A DNA stretch of 64,000 nt, taken from NCBI GenBank assembly GCA_009869945.1, contig WIXG01000159.1, positions 106,685 through 170,684 of the forward strand, read 5' to 3'. The notes beneath the pieces are model-generated. The model was not told the DNA's origin, made no database searches, and saw only the letters and a program-made list of their open reading frames with translations. A program made the position numbers and the translations under genes. Below, piece after piece: positions 53,786-63,985 of this stretch; position 1 is the stretch's first letter; every line of letters starts with the position of its first letter. This DNA comes from Mesaphorura yosii. Its lineage: Eukaryota; Arthropoda; Collembola; Poduromorpha; Tullbergiidae.

Positions 53786-56070
53786 CTTGGAATATTCGCT
53801 TTTTAGTCCATAGCCTGTTTGAAGCCTTACTCTGTACAGCGCAGCAGCGAATGCATGCATTTAATTAATTAGTACGCTGTCACATGCGCAGATGCACACA
53901 CGCACTGATCTGCAAAACTGTGAAGATGCTAATTTGATAAGAATGAATAGCTGTCAATTTTTAACGAATGCGCGTGCCCGTTTAATTATTAACAATTTCA
54001 TATTTCGTGTAACTAAGTTGAGCCAGTGTAATGGTCTATGATGTAAATTTACTGCATTGAAAAGGAGTCCAGCAGTTATGTACGAGTTATATTCAGGATT
54101 GCCTTTTCCACCTTTAAAAATGTCACATTACCTCCTACTGTTTTAACCCGAGAGCTATGATCAGATCAGAGCAGAGTACTTGAAAAGATCTTCCTTAAAT
54201 CACAATCTCGCCCATTGTTGTAGAACAAGTGGACAATTCTTAATGTCCTTTCATGCAACTGCAGCATGCAACCACCTCCAATGCCATAAATACGCTGCAC
54301 ACATTTTTCTCATAATATCCCCATTCTCCATAAGAAAGTGTGAAGCCTTGTCGTTAGCATGCTGCTGCAATGTCGTCGTTTGTTCGTGTGAGATTTATTT
54401 CAACAAAAGAAAATTAAAAGTTACAATGTACAAATACGATTTATGACAATAAAATACCTTTCCACGCAACGCGGGGTCAAAAGTTGGCTTCAAAACATTT
54501 CGGACATCAACCCAAGTCCAAAAAACTTGTGCGCCCTGCTTCGGTTTCAAATTGAAGGATTAAAACGTATGTTGAATTTCGATTTCGGGTTCAGGCCATT
54601 TACATGCTTCAGCTGACATTTTACATGGATTAAGGAAATGCCACCGCTTTTTTTTTTACTCATTAAGCCGATTGGAGGCCGCTCCGACCGGTCTCGTTTT
54701 TCATCATGCTGTCAAGTCTGTTGACTTTTCATGGACTTGAATTCGCCCGACACTGAACCTGACCTTAACCAAGCTCTCTGGATTTTTTGACAGCCACGCC
54801 TTCTGCCTTACCAACGCGCAGGGCTTTGAGTCAACAGATTTTGGGGCTTAAGCAGCTGAAAAGTAGGAAACCCAAGTCTGCCCGCTTGCCTGCCTTTTTG
54901 GGGTTTAATCTGGTTATTAATGCCACTAAATATTTTCTAAACATTAGCTCGCTTAATATCTGCTCAAAGAGAACACCGAACCGGATGAAACTGAAGCTTA
55001 AGTAAATATTAAACTGATACTTAAGAAGCGCTTTTGTTGAATAGCCGAAATGTCAATAAACACGACTAAACAACACTTAAGCACCCGCACCCGGCGAAGT
55101 GGCAAAGACACAGCAGCTCAAGAATTGTTAACACGGCGGTGGCTGTGGCGCGCCGCGCCAGCATACTCGGATGTTAAAAGACTCCTGTCAGTAGCCATAA
55201 CATGCCAACACAAGCAGAAGCAGAGGCAGAAACGTAAGCCAGTGCATCAATGCCTCAGTTAAAGACAAAAAGCAAGCACATGTCGTTAACACCAAAAAAC
55301 GTCTGTTTTCTATTTCTAAAATGTCAGGCAAAACATTTTTAGGTTTTCAGTGAGCGAAACATAATCAGAGCCCATTTCTCAGCTGAATATTACACTTACT
55401 CGGTCAAAAGTTGGAAAGCCGTTTGAATGAACGTATTTGACTAAACAAAAGGAAAAGGAGAGCAGAATAGTTGACTTTATTGATTCAAACGAATGCGTAT
55501 TTATTAGTGTAAGTCCATACCCAGAACTCCAAATTAAATGTTCGAGTGTCTTCGTCACGCTTGCTGATAAATAGTGAGCCACTCACTTAAAGATGAAGCG
55601 GGATAAATTTCAACATTCCATCATGAAATTCCAACAGAAAAATGCGACACGTAATAAAAGTTGTGCGGTTTACAATTACAAATATAAGGAATTTGTTTGC
55701 GGTCAGCTCATTTCACCGCGCTGTGGCACCGGCATGGCACGGCGCACTGAAAATCCAAGACCAAAGCACAGACAGCACTGCGGCTAATGGCAATAATGAT
55801 ACTCTTTGTAATTCAACACGACACATTATTACGAGATCCTTCATCAAAATCAAATTTCTTTTCGAAAAATGTCAAAGTGCTAAGGAGAAGGGGAACAAGC
55901 CGAAGAGGGTATTCTTCTTGTGCACGCGGGTGACAGTATACGAATTAAAAAGTGGAACTACAACACAACAGTATTCGTTCGGTTGAATGGTTGCAACGAA
56001 ACCAGTGGTTCTTTCAAGTGCTATCGGTTGGCCGATAATTCAGAGCAATTTACAATACGATTTGCAGGAT

Positions 56071-56076
56071 TTTAAT
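56071..56076 (-). terminator. Poly(A) signal variant ATTAAA for the intact ADI1 gene
   Basis: TTTAAT on the plus strand reads ATTAAA on the minus strand, 74 nt beyond the stop codon at 56150. No AATAAA is closer. Confidence 0.4.
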
Positions 56077-56149
56077 CAAATAAATCTTAATGAGCAGCGA
56101 GAGGAACTACTTATCATTGCCTGTGCTGCAATTAAAGCTAATTGGAATT

Positions 56150-56885
56150 TTAGAAATCAGAATTTGATGGCTCAGCGTCGTTCACAGCGGCTTCCATGTA
56201 CCGATGGCGGCAGTCCAGGTCGTCAGCATCGGGACGATTGTACGAATCCCAGACTGGCTTCCATTCGAAGAATCTCAGCATTTTAACGCTGTTCTTGTCC
56301 TTTAGCGTCAGCCGATGGTAAATTCCAGCGGGCAGAGTGATGAAGTCACCTGAAATGACAATACAGTGGAATGAACATTTTTATGACTTTAGCCGCGTTT
56401 AATTATTTACCAGGAGTAATTTCTATTCTTATCCAAGTGTCTGAGTAGTCCCGCACGTCGAAGTACGCGATTCCTTCCAGGATCAAATGACTCTCCTCCT
56501 CAGTGTGTAAGTGCTCTTGATGAAACGCTGCAACCTGTATCATGGACCAAAGAAGTCTAGTTGAGTATTGTAAGTTTTAATTGGCCAACTCAAATCGGGT
56601 ACCTGCTGCTTATAGTCTTCTAGCTTAAGTGGCGAAATATCGATTTCGTCCTCGAACGTATAGCCCCGCTCCTCTTTGATTTTAACCAACGATCCATCGT
56701 GTCTGTATGTTTTGGGATCCAGCTGAATCAAAGTATATTGTGACCAGTTTTTTAATTCTTATGACTTCTCACTCAAATCCACTGCTGCTTACCTGGAGAC
56801 ACTCTACTCCTGTCTTCGCCTTCAGTAAGTCCAATGTAACTGGTTCTCCCTCCCTGGGACCGGAAATGAACCACATTCGTACCAT
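56150..56885 (-). CDS. ADI1: Acireductone dioxygenase, copy A (intact)
   Basis: This is the cupin-fold methionine-salvage enzyme. It oxidises acireductone to formate and 2-keto-4-methylthiobutyrate with iron, or takes the off-pathway route with nickel. Exons are 56885-56793, 56722-56603, 56534-56411 and 56349-56150. Introns are 70, 68 and 61 nt, all GT-AG, and the product is 178 aa, the usual family length. Metal ligands are His79, His81, Glu85 (HLHTEEE) and His124 (AGIYHR). Other family marks are AYFDVRD and the conserved Trp-rich [11 protein letters not shown] region. The ATG at 56885 opens directly with the family N-terminus (MVRMWF). Oddity: the Arg normally two residues after the Glu ligand is His87. 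Copies B and C lie upstream on the same strand, implying tandem duplication. Confidence 0.93.
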
Positions 56886-56937
56886 TGTGGAAGGCGAAAA
56901 ATGCAAGACTCAAAACTCCGGCGCGTCGGACTTGGTG

Positions 56938-56950
56938 CAATACTGAGCCA
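56938..56950 (-). promoter_or_regulatory. Initiator-like TCAGTA upstream of ADI1 copy A
   Basis: The minus strand reads GGCTCAGTATTG. The initiator A would be at 56944 and give a 59-nt 5' UTR. No convincing TATA box sits 30 nt upstream. TCAGT is the arthropod initiator consensus. Confidence 0.3.
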
Positions 56951-57505
56951 AATGTCGCGAGCTACTATGTCGAAAGACAGTCTTCTGCTTGCGGATCTGC
57001 AATGGTCAGATGAAGGTCATGATCCGATGTCGAAATCGCCGATCCCAACATTACCATCAATCTTCATCATTTGAAACGGCGAATGATCATGATGAAATCT
57101 TATTACGGTTACGTAATTTGATCTAGTTCATACAGGACTATACAACATGCATTTTGCCCTCTCAAGTTAGTGTGGCATCATAAAACGCATCTTATGGTTA
57201 ACCAAGAGAGTAGCTACTTTTAGATCATGCTGTAAGGCGATGCGATGATTGAATTGAGGACGAACTTTTGAAGAGCAGACTAGAAATGACGATGAAAATG
57301 ATCTCTGATAGGCAGAATCGATAGGCTTAAAATAGTAACTGCTGGGGTCGAGGTCGAAGTGTCGAATTAATATCGTCTGAAGCTAAGGAAATAGATAGAC
57401 TCTTTTCGGAACCATTTAAGTTAAGATACAATACAGCTTGGCTCATTGTAATTATTGAGTAAATTATGTGTATGCATGTACAAACGTATGACTATTTGTA
57501 CAAAA
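56951..57505. other. Spacer between ADI1 copies A and B
   Basis: About 550 nt upstream of copy A and downstream of the copy B stop. No gene is seen and no clear poly(A) hexamer for copy B. Confidence 0.6.
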
Positions 57506-58245
57506 TCAATGCGACACGATTTCCCTGGAGTACTCTTCGTTGGTCCAGTTGCAATCGCAGTGGGCCAAGTAATTCTTGCGGCATTCGAGGTCATCGGCTA
57601 AAGAATTCCTGAAGTAGCATGACAAATTGGTTTCCACAGTAAGAGACGGAGCATTTTCACGGGTTTGAGGCCGATGAGAATGGCGATGGTAGATACCAGC
57701 AGGCCGGATCAAGAAGTCGCCAGTCGTAACTTCAATTCGGGACCAATCCTCCGCATCTCGAACGTCGAAATTGGCCTTGCCATCGAGGATGAACCTCACG
57801 TCTTCCGAGATGGATATGTTCCGTGTGGAAGGCAGTTATCTGTTAAGATACAATACAGAATGGAATTTTCGAGAAACATGTGGCTGAGCCGGCACGTTTG
57901 AGCATCCATTTATGCAATGAAACAGTTGACTTACCTTTTCGGTGTATTTTGGCATAGTGAGCGAAATCTCGATTTCATTGGAAAAGGTGTATCCACGTTC
58001 GTCACGAATTCTGTCTAGACTTCCACCGGTTTTGCAGGATTCAGCTGAAAAGAAGTTAGAGCTATTAATGAACCTGGTCGCGAAAATATCGTTTTGCCAA
58101 TTAGCGTCTGGACTGTAATTGTGTAATCATCCGATCAGTGCAATTAAATTACCTGGAAGCAGATGACGCCAGTTCTTGCTTCCAGTTCGCTGAGGGAAAC
58201 GCTCCTGTCTTCTTGAGTGCCGGAAATGTAAGTTGTAGAAACCAT
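57506..58245 (-). pseudogene. Acireductone dioxygenase pseudogene, copy B
   Basis: Homology covers the full enzyme. Exon 1 (58245-58153, 31 codons, same length as copy A) is open. Exon 2 (58044-57935) is 110 nt against 117 in copy C. The missing 7 nt near 58025-58034 shift the frame and give TAG at 58017-58015. Exon 3 (57839-57506) has three more frame breaks: after HIH (57809-57800, two bases short), after IYHR (about 57680, two bases short) and at the KPIW position (about 57623, one base short). The losses total 12 nt, so the end (SCYFRN, ADDLECRKNY) is back in phase. Splice sites and a promoter-like element survive, so it may still be transcribed. Clustered sequencing errors are a less likely alternative. 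Confidence 0.85.
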
Positions 58246-58357
58246 TGTTGCTTGGTAGCTCGAGACGCTGACGCGAATGCGAGAACAGAAGTTGAAGTCG
58301 GAAGGAAGAGTGGAGCTCGTGGCAGAAGTGGTCAACTTTGTCAAGTTGTGTATTGAA

Positions 58358-58398
58358 ATGACTGATGAAATGCTGGAAGGTGCTTGAGGATTAAATAC
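58358..58398 (-). promoter_or_regulatory. Core promoter of ADI1 copy B (TATA-like plus initiator)
   Basis: The minus strand has TATTTAAT at 58397-58390 and TCAGTC at 58365-58360. The initiator A at 58363 lies 34 nt from the TATA start, close to canonical spacing. The 5' UTR would be about 118 nt. It sits in front of a pseudogene, so its activity is uncertain. Confidence 0.4.
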
Positions 58399-59044
58399 CC
58401 ATTCGTCATCCGGAGTCTTGTACCGTTAGCCGAGTCGAGTTAGTGTACCGAGCGTGATCTGTGCGTTCACTCGTCGCACGTGGCGAAAGGTGCGATTGAT
58501 CAGTGTTTGTCAACATGATGCATGATTAAGTCTTGACCTCGCAGTCTCACAGAATGCGACCACAGCCCATGTGATAACTGTGATTCGCATGTATCAGAAT
58601 TTGAGAATTTGCAGTCCATTTATTCATGTACATGGCTCGTGCTTGTGTGTTCACTGTCTCATGACCAGGAGATGTTCATACAGCAGTGCAGATCTTGGAC
58701 TGATGCATGTCAAGTCTAAAGTGGATTTCATTAATAAGCTCTCCGATTCAAAAATCAGTACTGCTTTCATGTAAGTGAAAATGAAAGGAAGATAGTCAAA
58801 TGAAGTCGACGACTAGAGGCAATCATCCGCTGCATTTGTATCATGATGTATTTATTATTGCATGCGAAATAAGAAAATCGATATCAGTTCTTAACGGAAG
58901 TACACTGAGAGCTTGCTCTACTATTGTGATTGAGGTTACGTTATTTAGTTCTTGGTTTGGTTTCTGAATATAAAATTAAAGTACACAGCAGTGGCTTAGT
59001 AGCAGGCCCCACAGGGAGAAATAGTACGATATGGTTTCTGGTAA
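58399..59044. other. Spacer between ADI1 copy B and RTRAF
   Basis: Non-coding apart from the RTRAF 3' UTR at its right edge. No reading frame has support. Confidence 0.6.
58851..58856 (-). terminator. Poly(A) signal for RTRAF
   Basis: TTTATT on the plus strand is AATAAA on the minus strand, about 190 nt beyond the RTRAF stop codon. Confidence 0.45.
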
Positions 59045-60237
59045 TCAGTGCCTTCTTTGCATTCCAGACAGAAATTGTCCAGCTCTGAGCAATTTCGTTT
59101 CCACTTGCGGGTCTGCCGTAATGGTCTGAACAGCGACAATGCATTCGTTGATCTTTGTTTGCAAGTCTCTCAGATCTTCAACATAAAGAATTCTCAGCAC
59201 CTGATAAGAACGAGAGTATTTTAGTTCAGAGAACAACAGAGTAGAAACAACTTTACAAGGATAAAAGTCGAATTACTTTAGCGGCTTGGTTCATCACGTA
59301 ATCTCCGTTGTTAAATCCCATGTCGAATTCAAGCAACGGAAATGGTTTTCCCTGTACATAAATGAAAAGGAAACAATACGACCATAAATACTCTGCTAAT
59401 TGTACTCTAGCAGGCTGAACTCGTTGAACTCACTCAACTCACCTTTGGCTGAAATTTTTCCGGGTTTTCCACTACTTGTTTTGAGTAACAAGATTTGATT
59501 AAATTGGCAATAGCTTCTAATGTTACACTCTTGTCAGGATGTTCAGAAACTTCCAGTTTCTTAGCAATAACAGAAATTCCATCAGCAAACTCTTGACTAT
59601 TAACTGAAATTCAAGTGAGAGCTGTATTAGTAGTCCGTTTAGGCCGTCGAGAAATAGACTTGATAGGTTTCATCATACAATTGCACTGGTCGAAGGGATT
59701 GTTCGAAACACTGCGATTCATGTTTCCTTGGCCGGTTATATACTTCGAGGATGCTTTGTTATACACCTCCGCTGAAAAGAGAGAAACCTGTATAGTGGTG
59801 ATATATTCCAATATAATGGGACACGAACTCGACCGACACTTACCATTATCTGAGTAATCCAACCGAATCGCTAATCCAAGCAGCCACTCAATACACTCAT
59901 CCAAGTCCAATGAGGGATTCCAACTGATTCCAAGATGAGTCAGATATGTTTGGAATTGAAATGGCCAGTCGTTTGCGTCAATATTCCTAAGCCTATCTCT
60001 TTCTTCCACCGCGTAATGCCTAATCTTCTGGTCCTCCAACCAAACAATCATGTTTCGGAGTGGTTTGGAGGACCCATCTGAAATAACACCAACCAGGTAC
60101 TCGAGTGTACTAAATAAAATAGGCACAACGGAATTATCTGTAGCCATACTTGTCATACCTTCGTAATCAAATGTGTCATAAAGAGGGTAACCCAACGCTT
60201 CTAATTTTCTTCTAAAAGCTCCCGTCCTGGAGTACAT
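59045..60237 (-). CDS. RTRAF: RNA transcription, translation and transport factor (C14orf166/hCLE/CGI-99)
   Basis: In animals this protein is a subunit of the tRNA-splicing ligase complex with RTCB and DDX1, and it also binds RNA polymerase II and cap-related factors. Exons are 60237-60159, 60077-59844, 59771-59679, 59603-59443, 59351-59277 and 59200-59045. Introns are 72-91 nt, all GT-AG and phase-consistent, giving 265 aa (human 244). Hallmarks are FRRKLEALGY near the N-terminus, then MIVWLEDQKIRHY, LRNI..DWP and EWLLGLAIRLDY. The C-terminal helix reads LYVEDLRDLQTKINECIVAV. Exon 3 carries a poorly conserved Asn/Ser-rich linker. Its donor (AAT T|GTATGA) is the least certain junction, chosen because it restores phase. 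The 5' leader appears spliced (60346 to 60253), with no earlier ATG. Confidence 0.93.
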
Positions 60238-60253
60238 TGCTTGTCGCAGTCGC

Positions 60254-60345
60254 CTGCGAAAATGGAAAGAATTCTCAAGTTGTATTCACCAAGTAGCACT
60301 CAACTCAGGATCTAATCTTGGCGATCTTATATTGTGTAAACTTAC
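60254..60345 (-). other. RTRAF 5' UTR intron (92 nt)
   Basis: Donor GATACAG|GTAAGT and acceptor TTTTCGCAG|GCGACTG flank a 92-nt intron in the local size range. It leaves 16 nt of leader before the ATG. Confidence 0.5.
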
Positions 60346-60417
60346 CTGTATCGAGTCTCGAAAGTAAACAATTTGCCTCGTAGCAATGGCTCAGTGGTTG
60401 ATTTCCGCTGTATCTTC

Positions 60418-60430
60418 GTACTACTGATGG
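60418..60430 (-). promoter_or_regulatory. Initiator-like TCAGTAG for RTRAF
   Basis: The minus strand reads CCATCAGTAGTAC with the initiator A at 60425, about 80 nt upstream of the leader donor at 60346. There is no TATA box, as expected for a housekeeping gene. Confidence 0.3.
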
Positions 60431-62371
60431 TCTTTGAAGTAAGCAGAAATTACAAAGTACTTGAGTTCAGTTAATTCGTAATTGTGGAAGATAATTAGCT
60501 AAATCATAGTTTGCAACGAAACTATGTTCGGCTTGCGGTTGACAGAATCAGTGTTTGAACACGCTCGACCGCCGCTAACTCACACACGAAATTCTCTTTG
60601 TACCCTCAAGTGACAATAGGTTCTTGCAGCAATGGCAATGCAGTTTGTGTACTGGAATGATTATAGCAATGCTGCAATTTAGCTCCAACGATGTTGGTTC
60701 CGTTCTGTGGTCCAAATGAAGTGATCGTACTTCAGCAGCAGCAAGCACAGCACAGGCTCAATTGGAATTCATAATCACTTCACTCTGAAACAATTGTCCC
60801 ATGTGCCATGTCTCCAAGGCAAAGCTAGAGTAACAGACTCAACAATTGTTCCCGATGATGACACGGAGCGCAGTGCACTTTGCTTCCGACCAATGCAAGA
60901 GTACAGGGCAAGGGTCATCGGGTCATCTCGGACCTTAAGAAACTTCCGGCAAACGACACACTGGTACACTCGATTTTGTCGATGCTGGACATGTACAATA
61001 TACATGCGTTTAAGCACCTCGTTCTCTGTTAATACTTTCGGAAACTTCTTTTCTGTGGTATAAGATGTCATACCAGCGACTGGCTAACCAGTAATTTGAT
61101 CCAGATTTGTGTTTGTTTATGAATGAGCATTAAAACTAACAAACTTTAGTTAAGCTCGAAGCTCAATGCCTTTGCGCAGTTAAGAAAGAAATGTCAATTC
61201 TCGGCAGAACGCAAAGTCAGCGAAATGAGACATCGAAATCTTATTTATGGCTTTCAGCGTGGTTGATTTTATGGTGTGGTTCTGGCTTCTTATTTCAGGT
61301 CCTTATTCACAGGCCACAATTTTTGAGTGAGCAGCCACCAGCCAATTTGACACGTACAGAAATATGAGAATCAAGTCGTAAGCAACTGCGGCAAAAGGAA
61401 GCTGGTGACAAATAAAATAACAACTTGATAACAAACTCATGAATTTATGTTCATCAATACACTGCATGGCACGAAAAGACGACGCTCATGCATGGTGAGG
61501 TACAGTACGATTATAACAATTAGTCGCAGACGGGGTCACGTTATTTTGGAGAGGTACATGATTTTATGCAACATTTTAAGACAAAGTGGCAAAACACAAT
61601 GGTAGCAAATCAACACGTTCGATGTGAAATTTGTCAGGCTAATTCTATCATTTGTACATTTGGAATGAAAATCGTCTCCATTTTCTTGCTACTGAGGCTT
61701 CAGACAGACATTAATTGCAACCCGACAGTAGCAAAGAAAACGTTCACTCCAAAGTTTTCACAAGTTTTCTAATCCCAAGCGAGTCGTACGCACGAATTTG
61801 CGCACAATTTTCCGCCTGTTTATCAGTTAATTTGCAATCTCTCGACGGTTTGTGTTTTGTTTTAACTTGCTCCAGCACCAGCAGTGGAATTTGAAGATTG
61901 CATTCAAGAAATGACCCAAAAGTAAGTTCTAATTTCATAGTTTGTACATAAATGCACACTTTGCGCAGATCATACATAAAGACAAAGGCTAAATAGGTTC
62001 AATTCTGCAATTTACCCTGGCTCAAAACTGCAAGTTCTAAAAAAAATAGAATAGAACTAAACTTTACACCACCTTCCAAAACCGGTCGCCAAATTCCATA
62101 AAATAAATTCAAAAAAGGATAAATTCACAGGGATGCAGGCGTACCTTTGTATGCATGAGCATGCTACACAAGTTGCAACGAATAAGTACATTTGGGCCCT
62201 TGAAAACGTAATGTCAGGTTCGACAGCAGGAGTTAAATAGTTTGAAGTGCATATGAGGAGAGACTAACCAATCTATCAATTCTACAATTCAGCATACCAA
62301 TTGAATTAAAATTCTGACCCTCGATTCGATTCTTGATGTCGATTCTCGTAATGAATGTGACCCTTTGCTAG
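60431..62371. other. Region between RTRAF and the 62.4-kb gene
   Basis: No recognised gene. A 98-codon minus-strand frame at 60775-61071 starts with ATG and contains a CVVC pair, but lacks splice or poly(A) support. Upstream exons of the plus-strand gene may lie around 62133-62208, where an ATG-initiated frame ends at a possible donor (GAAAAC|GTAATG). Confidence 0.4.
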
Positions 62372-62872
62372 AATTCGAATACTTTGGATACTGGGGCTCA
62401 AAAGGGTTTTGTTCGTGTAAATTGCAGCTTTGAGCCTGGCAGAACCGTCGTAATTGCTTCGGGCTCAACATCGACCAAAGCTGGCGGTGTCCTCTTCATC
62501 AAGTCCAATGCAGGTGGCCCACCTGGGTACAAATTTTATTGCGCCGTCCGCCGTCCGTCCATGCACTCGTCTTCATCTAAATTCGAAGAGCAGGTGGGAG
62601 GCAACATTCTCAAGCACTTTCAAAAATATCTTCGAGTTGGGGACTCGGTTACCTTCATCATCGACAAGACCGCGTTCATTAGTCAGGAGCCAACATCAGA
62701 ATTCCCCAAAACGGCTCAACACATCAAGAACACCTATGGAATTGACGTACGCGTGAACATCATGTCGAAGATTGAGAATTTGTACTTGCAGGCAGCAGAT
62801 TTCATTGCGAACGACATGATTCTAGACGCCCATGCCTGCATGAAGTCGTTTGGAGCTGATCATTGCCCTTAA
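62372..62872 (+). CDS. Uncharacterised protein, 3'-terminal exon (possible RNase H-like/DUF3800-type fold)
   Basis: A 166-codon frame follows a plausible acceptor (GACCCTTTGCTAG) and ends with TAA at 62870-62872, about 95 nt before an AATAAA. Codon use is GC-ending and coding-like, unlike the flanks. An alternative acceptor (AATTGCAG, 62429) would start the exon later. I do not recognise the family. The late segment DSVTFIIDKTAF, then YGIDVRVNIMSKIENLYLQAADFIA, resembles the C-terminal part of DUF3800-type proteins (a strand with Asp, then QxADxIA). The expected N-terminal acidic motif is not evident, so this is weak. The 5' exons are not established. It is convergent with ADI1 copy C. Confidence 0.5.
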   Translation, partial: NSNTLDTGAQKGFVRVNCSFEPGRTVVIASGSTSTKAGGVLFIKSNAGGPPGYKFYCAVRRPSMHSSSSKFEEQVGGNILKHFQKYLRVGDSVTFIIDKTAFISQEPTSEFPKTAQHIKNTYGIDVRVNIMSKIENLYLQAADFIANDMILDAHACMKSFGADHCP

Positions 62873-62967
62873 ACCTGTGACTGTGCTGAATGCTGATGAA
62901 GTCTTGAGTGCTTATGCTGTTATGATTTTACTTTGCGATGAAGTGTAATGTTTCATGCTTTGAGAGA

Positions 62968-62973
62968 AATAAA
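62968..62973 (+). terminator. Poly(A) signal of the 62.4-kb gene
   Basis: AATAAA lies about 95 nt past the TAA of the plus-strand frame. It supports that frame being the end of a real transcript. Confidence 0.55.
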
Positions 62974-63269
62974 AGGTCAAACTGCTGATATTTGTAAATA
63001 TGGAATGAGAGTCTGAGTCTGAGCGAAGTCTTTTTGAGCTGAACGCTCAGTGAAGTAACAAGTGAAGTGAAGTCACCTGAATGAAATGTCTCAAAGAGAC
63101 TTGGGCATGACTTGGGCAATACAGATACAGTTTAATTCCCGAGACTGTATCAAGTGAGTATTAGCATATCACGACATATTACAATACAATCAATGCGACT
63201 CAATATAATTTGAGTGAACATAAAGAATAATATAAAAATTAATATACAAATGAAGTATGACGGATTAAT

Positions 63270-63903
63270 TCAGTAGTATCTTCCATCGATCACGGCGGCT
63301 TCTTGTGCCACAGCATTGAAGTTCTTGTTGTAGCTGTTATTGTTGTTACTGCAGTCATTGTTGGCCACGTAGTTTTTGCGGCACTCCAGATCGTCAGCTG
63401 CAGCATCTCTAAAGTAGCACGACCAGATTGGTTTCCAGAGGAAGAGCCTCAGAAGTTTCACCGTTTGTCGCGCGACGAGTGTGAGACGGTGGTAGAGCCC
63501 AGCAGGGAGGATCAGCAAGTCACCAGCAGTCACTTGAATTCGAATCCACTCATCATCAGTTGCGTCGCGGACGTCGAAGTTGGTTGTGCCCTTGAGAACA
63601 AATCTGACCTCCTCCTCAGCATGCAAGTGCTCCTTGTGGAATGCAGCAACCTGAGATACAAAAAGCAGAGAAAGGTATTAGTGGATGAAGTCAGACTCTG
63701 GCGGAGATTCCGGCTTTCCGACCTGGAGAGGAAATCCACGTGACACGTGATATGAAACAGTGAAGGATTCCATCGTTCATATTTACCTTTTCAGCGTATT
63801 TTGGCATCGACGGGCAGATTTCAATTTCGTCATCAAATGTGTAACCACGATCTTCACGAATTCTGTCCAGAGTTCCATCGATTTTGTAAGTGGCTGGATT
63901 GAG
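63270..63903 (-). CDS. ADI1: Acireductone dioxygenase, copy C (partial, first exon outside window)
   Basis: Two exons are visible: 63903-63787 (39 codons, LNPATYKIDGTLDRIRED onward) and 63650-63270 (126 codons plus stop), separated by a 136-nt GT-AG intron. Metal-ligand motifs are intact: HLHAEEEVRF (His, His, Glu) and AGLYHR (His). The Arg after the Glu ligand is kept, unlike copy A. The last exon is unsplit, whereas copy A has a 61-nt intron at the Gly before DF(I/L). The C-terminus is extended by an Asn-rich tail (DCSNNNNSYNKNFN) ending DGRYY. The upstream exon with the start codon is not present before position 64000. It probably encodes a functional enzyme of the same pathway as copy A. 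Confidence 0.9.
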
Positions 63904-63985
63904 CTGAAATACACGGAAAATGACAGGAATTAGTCAGGCTTGTCAAGCCCGAGCGATGGAGCGACAAAGGTGGTAGGAAGTTCTT

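Larger units (their letters stand above)
32991..56070. other. Largely empty 23-kb intergenic region
   Basis: This lies between the start of midline and the 3' end of the first ADI1 gene. Apart from the coding-like island at 44003-44338, the minisatellite at 53221-53306 and repeated GTACGCGTACG palindromes, no gene is supportable. Open frames are short and lack homology. The 5' UTR and promoter of midline must lie at its left edge, but I could not fix the start site. Confidence 0.6.

Noticed and set aside
55987-56286. 99-codon plus-strand frame
   Set aside because: It is antisense to ADI1 copy A exon 4 and its 3' UTR.
63303-63743. 146-codon plus-strand frame
   Set aside because: It is antisense to ADI1 copy C, whose metal-ligand motifs fix the true strand.
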